Origin: Clostridiales bacterium
GTDB taxonomy: Bacteria; Bacillota; Clostridia; Peptostreptococcales; Anaerovoracaceae
NCBI GenBank assembly: GCA_012735285.1
Contig: JAAYHT010000292.1
Span: forward strand, 1 to 19,614
Reading direction: 5' to 3'
DNA length: 19,614 nucleotides
Position numbers and translations under genes: made by a program. Every line of letters starts with the position of its first letter. Within the stretch, counting starts at the first letter, position 1. Below are positions 14,302 through 19,614 of this stretch, one piece after another. Below the pieces are notes generated by a model. That model searched no databases. It was not told the DNA's origin and saw only the letters and a program-made list of their open reading frames with translations.

Positions 14302-16266
14302 ATGGCGAGTAATCTATTTAAAAGAATATTAAAACCCTATATGAGGGCGGGTACTGTAACTTTAATAGTATTTGCACTAGCCCTCTTATATTTCAACACC
14401 TATGCGGGAATAGCTGCTTTTGTCGTTATAGTTGGATTAGTTCTGTACTCACGCAGACTGTCGGAAAAGAAGACCGATTTATTTATAGAATATGCAAAAA
14501 CAATCACAAATGAATTAGAAGAAACTATCAGATATTTTATTGACGACAATCCTTTTCCGCTTTGTATGGTTGATCCAGAGGAAAATATATTCTGGTTTAA
14601 CGATAAGTTTAAGCAGATATTTCCTGATGCGGAAATGCTGAACTCATCAATCGCAGAGATTACAGGCTTGAGATATGCCGACCTTACAGCTGATGATGTG
14701 AACGGCAGACATATTTTAGTAAACAGAAAAGACAGAATTTATAGAATTTTAACTTCTTCTTTAGACAAAAAACAAAGCGGTAGCATTATTATCTACTGGG
14801 TAGATGTAACAAGTTTTGAAACTTTAAAGGACCTCTATAACGATGAGAAGGTCTGCTTTGCATATATCAACGTAGACAATTTTGATGAGCTGATATCAAG
14901 CACTCCCGACGAGAGGAAATCTATAATAGCATCCCAGATAGAGATAGCTATACGTCAGTGGTCTGCAAGAATATATGCAACTGTTATAAAATACAGCAAT
15001 TCAAACTATTTTGTTGTCTTCGAACAGAAACATCTTAAAAAGCTTGAAGCAACCAAGTTTTCAATTCTTGATGAAATTAGGGAAGTTGACACCGATGCCG
15101 ATTTTCCAGCTTCACTATCTATAGGAGTTGGTGTGGGCGGCAAGAACTTGGTCGAACTCGAAGAATATGCCTCAGCTGCCTTAGATCTTGCCTTGGGCAG
15201 AGGTGGTGACCAGGCTGTCGTAAAGAGAAGGAGCAAGGTAGACTATTTCGGCGGTAAGCTTCAGACTGTTGAGAAGAGAAATAAGGGTAAGTCCAGGATT
15301 ATGGCCCATGCTATAAGGCAGATGATCGACCAGTCAGGAAGAGTTATTATCATGGGGCATAAGAATCCGGATATGGACTCCTTTGGATCTGCTTTAGGAA
15401 TAAGCAGAATTGCAAAAAACAGAAACAAAGAGGGCGGCATATTGGTTGCCAACCAGATAGGGAATATAAAGAAAATTTATGATAAAGCTTTAGAGACAGG
15501 TGAGCACCGATTCATATCCCCTGAAGAAGCAAAGGCTATAACAGATAAGGACACCCTGCTTGTAATAGTTGATACCCATAGGCCTAGCCTTCTGGATTGC
15601 CCAGAGCTGCTTACTATGACTGACAAGATAGTAGTTATAGACCACCATAGAAAGGCAGAGGACAATATCGACAATGCCACACTGACCTATATGGAGTCAT
15701 ATGCTTCTTCTACTTCAGAACTTGTCAGTGAAATACTCCAATATATTGGGGATGGCAAGAAGAATATTGAAAAGTTTGAAGCAGAGGCCCTGCTTGCAGG
15801 TATAATGCTAGATACTAAGAACTTTTCAATAAAGACGGGTGTTCGTACCTTTGAAGCAGCTTCATGGTTGAGAAGAAATGGAGCAGACACTATCAGCGTC
15901 CGTCAGCTCTTCCAAACAGATATTGACTTTATCAGATTAAAAGCCTCAATAATTGCAAAAGCTGAAATACTTCCTCAAGGTATAGCCATATCAGCTTGCA
16001 AGGAGCAGTATCAAAACGTGCATATGCTTACCTCTCAGGCTGCAGACGATCTTTTAGAAGTTGAAGATATTAAAGCCAGCTTCGTAATAGGAAGCGACGA
16101 AACAGGCAAAACCATTGTGAGCGCACGCTCCTTGGGGGAAATAAACGTTCAGACCATAATGGAGAAAATGGGTGGAGGCGGACATCTGGCTACTGCAGGT
16201 GCTCAGCTTGATATACCGATAGAAGATACTGTTTTAGAGATAAAGAAGCTATTAGAAGAGATATAA
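14302..16266 (+). CDS. gdpP: Membrane c-di-AMP phosphodiesterase, GdpP/YybT family
   Basis: This is a 654-aa membrane enzyme that hydrolyses the second messenger c-di-AMP to pApA, affecting osmotic balance and cell wall homeostasis. Order of parts: two transmembrane helices (about 17-31 and 34-50), a PAS-like domain (about 80-170), a degenerate GGDEF domain (about 180-308, lacking a true GGDEF motif), the DHH catalytic domain (GHKNPDMDS at 352-360, DTH 424-426, DHH 447-449, Asp504) and DHHA1 with GGGGHLATAGA (624-634). Metal ligands His353, Asp357, Asp359, Asp424, His448 and Asp504 are all present. The order gdpP-rplI-dnaB is conserved in Firmicutes. The gene has its own promoter behind the rpsR terminator. 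Confidence 0.95.
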   Translation: MASNLFKRILKPYMRAGTVTLIVFALALLYFNTYAGIAAFVVIVGLVLYSRRLSEKKTDLFIEYAKTITNELEETIRYFIDDNPFPLCMVDPEENIFWFNDKFKQIFPDAEMLNSSIAEITGLRYADLTADDVNGRHILVNRKDRIYRILTSSLDKKQSGSIIIYWVDVTSFETLKDLYNDEKVCFAYINVDNFDELISSTPDERKSIIASQIEIAIRQWSARIYATVIKYSNSNYFVVFEQKHLKKLEATKFSILDEIREVDTDADFPASLSIGVGVGGKNLVELEEYASAALDLALGRGGDQAVVKRRSKVDYFGGKLQTVEKRNKGKSRIMAHAIRQMIDQSGRVIIMGHKNPDMDSFGSALGISRIAKNRNKEGGILVANQIGNIKKIYDKALETGEHRFISPEEAKAITDKDTLLVIVDTHRPSLLDCPELLTMTDKIVVIDHHRKAEDNIDNATLTYMESYASSTSELVSEILQYIGDGKKNIEKFEAEALLAGIMLDTKNFSIKTGVRTFEAASWLRRNGADTISVRQLFQTDIDFIRLKASIIAKAEILPQGIAISACKEQYQNVHMLTSQAADDLLEVEDIKASFVIGSDETGKTIVSARSLGEINVQTIMEKMGGGGHLATAGAQLDIPIEDTVLEIKKLLEEI

Positions 16267-16288
16267 ATGGAGACGGGAGGTTCCGACT

Positions 16289-16735
16289 ATGAAAGTTATA
16301 CTTTTAGAAGATATAAAAGGTCTAGGTAAGGCCTATGATGTGGTCAATGTAAATGACGGATACGCAAGAAATTACCTACTTCCCAGAAAATTGGTTCAAG
16401 AAGCCACACCCAAGAATTTGAAGCAAGTAGAAAAGTACAAGCAAGAGCTGGCTCAAAAAAGAGCTGAAGATTTAGAGTCTGCCAAGATATTAGCTAAGAA
16501 GATAGATGAAATTCAGGTGAAATTAACTACTAAAAGCGGAGAGGGAGGAAGGCTGTTTGGTTCAATAACCAGCAAAGACATATCCGACGGACTTTTAGCC
16601 CAACACGGGATTGAAGTGGATAGGAAAAAGATTGTATTAGATAATCCTATCAAGCAGACAGGAGAACATATAGTTGAAATTAAACTGTTTCAGGTTGTAG
16701 TTGCAAAATTAATAGTAGTAGTTGAATCCGAATGA
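16289..16735 (+). CDS. rplI: 50S ribosomal protein L9
   Basis: This is a 148-aa protein of the 50S subunit that binds 23S rRNA at the base of the L1 stalk and influences reading-frame maintenance. The N-terminal domain MKVILLEDIKGLGK, the conserved NDGYARNYLLPR and the long connecting helix (about 40-76) are all typical, as is the length. The ribosome binding site GGGAGG precedes the ATG. It lies 22 nt after gdpP and ends where the dnaB region begins. Confidence 0.97.
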   Translation: MKVILLEDIKGLGKAYDVVNVNDGYARNYLLPRKLVQEATPKNLKQVEKYKQELAQKRAEDLESAKILAKKIDEIQVKLTTKSGEGGRLFGSITSKDISDGLLAQHGIEVDRKKIVLDNPIKQTGEHIVEIKLFQVVVAKLIVVVESE

Positions 16736-16743
16736 GGAATAAT

Positions 16744-18084
16744 ATGAATACCAATGAACGAATTCCACCTCACAACGATGATGCAGAAAAATCTGTATTA
16801 GGATCAATCATCCTTGATAAAGATGTACTCTTTGATGTTCTAGAGATACTGAAGCCTGAAGACTTCTACAGTAAGATGCATCAGGAGATATATAGAGCTA
16901 TTATTGAATTATACCGTAGAAGTGAATCGATAGACATCTTGACTGTTTGCGAAGAACTCAAGAAGAGAAATACTCTTGAAATGGTCGGAGGAAGGGCCTA
17001 TATTGCACTTCTATCTACTATTGTTCCAACTACTGCAAATGCAGTGCAGTATGCTAAGATCGTAAGTGAAAAGGCAGTATTAAGAAGGCTAATTACTGCT
17101 TCTTCCGAGATTATGGAAAAGGCCTATAAAGAAAATATTGAGTCTGAGAAAGTATTAGATCTGGCTGAGCAATCAATATTCGAAATTGCTCAGACCCGCC
17201 AGAGGAAGGATTTTGAACCTCTTAAAGATGTTCTATATAGCAACCTTCAGCGCATAGATGAAGTATCTAAGCTTGAAGGTGGACTTACTGGAATAACAAC
17301 AGGTTTTATTGACTTAGACGCTAAGACTTCCGGTTTACAAAGGTCAGACCTAATAGTGCTGGCAGCCAGGCCAAGTATGGGAAAGACAGCCTTTGCCCTT
17401 AATATAGCCCAACATGCTGCAATAAAGGGCAAAGCTAAAGTGCTGATATTCAGTTTGGAGATGTCAAAGGATCAGCTGGGTCAAAGATTGCTTTCTATGG
17501 AAGCAAAGGTGGACATGCAAAAGATTAAAACAGGCAAACTGGATCGCAGCGACTGGGATCAGTTATCTGAAGCCATTGCCAAGCTGTCAGAGGCCGATAT
17601 TTACATAGACGATACACCGGGAATTAGCATACTGGAGATTAAGAATAAGTGCAGAAGGCTTAAGGCCGAAAAGGGCTTAGATCTTGTTATTATCGACTAT
17701 CTACAACTTATGTCATATGAGGGAGCAAGGGCAGAGAGCAGGCAGCAAGAGATAACCGCCATCTCCCGCTTTCTTAAACAGATGGCAAGGGAGATGGACT
17801 GTCCTGTATTGGTGCTATCTCAGCTTTCCCGTGCTCCTGAGCAGAGAACCGACCATAGGCCTATTCTATCTGATCTTCGCGAGTCTGGCGCCATTGAACA
17901 AGATGCCGACATAGTAATGTTTCTTTATAGAGATGAATACTATAATCCTGAAACCGATAAGCCTAATATATGTGAAGTAAATATTGCTAAACAGAGAAGT
18001 GGCCCCACAGGAATTGTTGAGCTTACCTGGCTTGGTAAGTATACAAGATTTGTTGATACAAGCTACCTTTCAGATATATCGTAG
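16744..18084 (+). CDS. dnaB: Replicative DNA helicase
   Basis: This is a hexameric 5'-3' helicase that unwinds DNA at the fork (named DnaC in Bacillus). The N-terminal domain starts RIPPHNDDAEKSVLGSII. The RecA-like motor follows, with Walker A ARPSMGKT (208-215), SLEMSKDQLGQRLL, Walker B IIDYLQLM, and the DLRESGAIEQDAD segment with an arginine finger region after it. There is no intein. I chose ATG 16744 (446 aa) because GAGGA lies 5 nt upstream; ATG 16732 overlaps the rplI stop as ATGA but has no ribosome binding site. It heads a replication trio with the small redox protein and the DnaD-like protein downstream. Confidence 0.97.
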   Translation: MNTNERIPPHNDDAEKSVLGSIILDKDVLFDVLEILKPEDFYSKMHQEIYRAIIELYRRSESIDILTVCEELKKRNTLEMVGGRAYIALLSTIVPTTANAVQYAKIVSEKAVLRRLITASSEIMEKAYKENIESEKVLDLAEQSIFEIAQTRQRKDFEPLKDVLYSNLQRIDEVSKLEGGLTGITTGFIDLDAKTSGLQRSDLIVLAARPSMGKTAFALNIAQHAAIKGKAKVLIFSLEMSKDQLGQRLLSMEAKVDMQKIKTGKLDRSDWDQLSEAIAKLSEADIYIDDTPGISILEIKNKCRRLKAEKGLDLVIIDYLQLMSYEGARAESRQQEITAISRFLKQMAREMDCPVLVLSQLSRAPEQRTDHRPILSDLRESGAIEQDADIVMFLYRDEYYNPETDKPNICEVNIAKQRSGPTGIVELTWLGKYTRFVDTSYLSDIS

Positions 18085-18110
18085 TTTGGAGGGAAAAGGA
18101 GGGGGAGGTT

Positions 18111-18308
18111 GTGATTACAAAGGATATGTTTGTTCATGAGATCCTGGAAATCGATGACAGGTTCCGCAAAATCTTGTCTGACTACGGTATGCACTGTCAC
18201 GAATGTTCCGGGGCAAAAAGTGAAACATTAGAGCAAGCTGCTAAGGGACATGACGTAGATTTTGAAAAATTACTAAAAGAATTAAATAGTTTGAAAGGCC
18301 AGAAATGA
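18111..18308 (+). CDS. Small DUF1858-like redox-disulfide protein
   Basis: This is a 65-aa protein resembling DUF1858, the domain linked to hybrid-cluster proteins and ScdA-like proteins. A short helical start leads to YGMHCHECSGAKSETLEQAAKG, with Cys29 and Cys32 in a CxxC pair that could form a redox disulfide or bind metal. The start is GTG at 18111, preceded by a long purine-rich ribosome binding site (AGGAGGGGGAGG). Its stop overlaps the ATG of the next gene (ATGA), so it is coupled to the DnaD-like protein. Function in this replication setting is unknown. Confidence 0.8.
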   Translation: MITKDMFVHEILEIDDRFRKILSDYGMHCHECSGAKSETLEQAAKGHDVDFEKLLKELNSLKGQK

Positions 18309-19576
18309 ACTTTAAACGGAGCAAAATATACATTTATTACTTACATAATACTGCTGTTGAGAACGTATTTATAAATGAATACATGATAGATGCCCCTGGC
18401 GATTACGTCAAGGTTTTTTTGCTTGGGCTAATGTATGCAGAAATAAATATGTCGATGAACAATAAGACTATTGCAAAACAGCTTTCTCTGGAAGAAGAGG
18501 ATGTCTTAAAGGCATGGACCTATTGGGAGAAAAAAGGTGTAATAAAGAAGCATTACCCCAATCCTGAAGATCCTTTTCGCTACAGGGTTGAATTTTTGAA
18601 TCTCAAAGAGCAGATTTTTGGTGTGTGCGGCAAGAACAAGAAGGGCGAGGACAAACTGCCCGAATCCCTAGAAGGGCTTATGAATGACAAAGAGTTAAAG
18701 AAGATGTACAGCAGGATTGAGCAGATTACTGGCAGACTGTTTGAAGGAAAGGAACCTGTTGCAATCCTTGGCTGGATTAAGGACTATGGAGTTACGCCCG
18801 AATTTATTATCTACGCATACGAGTACTGTGCAAAATACAGGAATAACTGCAAGCACAACTATGTGGCTGCAGTTGTAAGGGAATGGGTAAATAGTGGTTT
18901 AAGAACTGTAAGGGATGTGGAGAGACATCTCGAAGAATATGATAACAGACACTATCTTTACAAGAGGGTGTTAAGGGCATTAGGCTTTCATAGGAATCCC
19001 ACTGAAGAAGAAAAGAGGATCATGGATACATGGTTCGACGATTTAGGCTTTGATATTTCAAAAGTACTTGCAGCCTGCAACAAGACCAGCGGTATATCAA
19101 ACCCTAATATCAACTATGTTAATTCTGTTCTAAGAGCTTGGAGTAAAGAGGGTAAAGAGCAAGCTGAAGATAAGCAAAGGAGCACAGAGGGGAATATAAT
19201 ATCCCAGGTCATAAAGTCTTATGAAGAAGAAAGAATAAAGAATGAGAAGGAAGCTGAAGAACGTAGAAATGAGGTGTACAGGGCTGTCCCAAGGATAAAA
19301 GAAATAGAAGAGGAGACAAGACAGATAGGACTGGAGATATCTAAGCTCATGCTATCCAGCGGATCGGCATCAAAGATTAAGATAAGCCAGCTCAAAAAAA
19401 GAGCAGAGGAGCTCAATAATGAGAGGGCCTATCTCTTGACTGATAATAATTTTAAACTTGATTATATGGATATATGGTATACATGTACGGTATGTAAGGA
19501 CACCGGTATACTAGATACAGGGGAGCGGTGTTTTTGCTTCAAGGACAAGCTCGAAGAGTTTGAAAAAATGATATGA
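18305..19576 (+). CDS. DnaD-like primosome protein with a helicase-loader-like tail
   Basis: This 423-aa protein is unlike a plain DnaD. Parts: an N-terminal winged-helix-like region (about 30-95, with VKVFLLGLMYA and NNKTIAKQLSLEEEDV), two DnaD/DnaB_2-type domains (about 135-212 and 215-282, the second with GFDISKVLAACNKTSG and NINYVNSVLRAW), a charged coiled coil (about 305-380), and Cys394-Cys397-Cys409-Cys411 in CTVCKDTG...CFCF. The segment from about 305 to the end resembles the N-terminal part of the clostridial DnaC/DnaI helicase loader, whose ATPase is absent here. Such proteins load the replicative helicase at the origin. It is coupled to the DUF1858-like gene. The frame ends in TGA; the 12 following codons to the window edge are open. 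Confidence 0.8.
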   Translation: MNFKRSKIYIYYLHNTAVENVFINEYMIDAPGDYVKVFLLGLMYAEINMSMNNKTIAKQLSLEEEDVLKAWTYWEKKGVIKKHYPNPEDPFRYRVEFLNLKEQIFGVCGKNKKGEDKLPESLEGLMNDKELKKMYSRIEQITGRLFEGKEPVAILGWIKDYGVTPEFIIYAYEYCAKYRNNCKHNYVAAVVREWVNSGLRTVRDVERHLEEYDNRHYLYKRVLRALGFHRNPTEEEKRIMDTWFDDLGFDISKVLAACNKTSGISNPNINYVNSVLRAWSKEGKEQAEDKQRSTEGNIISQVIKSYEEERIKNEKEAEERRNEVYRAVPRIKEIEEETRQIGLEISKLMLSSGSASKIKISQLKKRAEELNNERAYLLTDNNFKLDYMDIWYTCTVCKDTGILDTGERCFCFKDKLEEFEKMI

Positions 19577-19614
19577 GATAATACATTTGTGTCAAAAAAG
19601 TATAAAAAAAGAAA

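Noticed and set aside
16267..16329. 20-codon frame starting right after the gdpP stop
   Set aside because: It is out of frame with rplI, lacks a proper ribosome binding site and runs into rplI; the GGGAGG clearly serves the rplI ATG.
9786..19576. TGA might be a sense codon in this organism, given in-frame TGA in nagA and near the end of the DnaD-like gene
   Set aside because: TGA is the natural stop of both transketolase halves, rplI and the DUF1858-like gene, each overlapping the next gene's start (TGATG or ATGA). Tryptophan is written TGG in the conserved proteins. The standard code holds.
1..19614. CRISPR arrays, insertion sequences, prophage genes, tRNA or rRNA genes
   Set aside because: No spaced direct repeats, transposase-like proteins, terminal inverted repeats, phage proteins or tRNA/rRNA sequences were seen; the window is core chromosome.

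Overview
This window comes from a low-GC, Gram-positive anaerobe of the Clostridia type. The evidence is the protein families (clostridial replication genes, a SigB-type partner-switching module, split transketolase, GdpP), purine-rich coding strands, strong AGGAGG ribosome binding sites and low GC in the gaps. It is probably close to the replication origin. The left edge carries four perfect DnaA boxes, almost every gene points away from them, and the window holds gyrB, gyrA, ssb, the replicative helicase and a DnaD-like primosome protein.

Layout. 1-314 is a gene-free regulatory or origin-like region: DnaA boxes, AT-rich DNA, a 14-bp palindrome and a sigma-A promoter. 315-4767 is gyrB-gyrA. 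4832-6357 is an rsbV-rsbW-sigB-like stress sigma module, preceded by a sequence that matches a sigma-B promoter. 6374-11193 is a tightly packed run: trpS, the two halves of a split transketolase, nagA (interrupted by an in-frame TGA) and a ROK sugar kinase. Next comes the only minus-strand gene, a sugar-nucleotide-type nucleotidyltransferase (11215-12135). A divergent 1-acylglycerol-3-phosphate acyltransferase-like gene follows at 12334-13053. From 13165 on is the conserved block rpsF-ssb-rpsR, a terminator, then gdpP-rplI-dnaB, a small redox-disulfide protein (DUF1858-like) and a DnaD-like protein.

How they work together. Gyrase, SSB, DnaB helicase and the DnaD-like protein are chromosome replication factors. 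S6, S18 and L9 are ribosomal proteins customarily linked to them. GdpP degrades c-di-AMP. RsbV/RsbW/SigB form an anti-anti-sigma/anti-sigma/sigma switch. The sugar genes would feed deacetylated amino sugar and phosphorylated hexose into central metabolism, with transketolase in the pentose phosphate pathway, but nagA appears broken.

Most unusual points. (1) The last protein is a two-DnaD-domain protein whose C-terminal ~120 residues look like the N-terminal region of the clostridial DnaC/DnaI helicase loader, without its ATPase. (2) nagA has a single in-frame TGA at a conserved position. (3) A sigma-B-like promoter lies so close to rsbV that the mRNA would begin at the Shine-Dalgarno sequence. 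(4) A DnaA-box palindrome sits upstream of gyrB. (5) The rpsF leader is structured and can pair with its own ribosome binding site. Nothing in the window is clearly a wholly new system; most of it is core genome.
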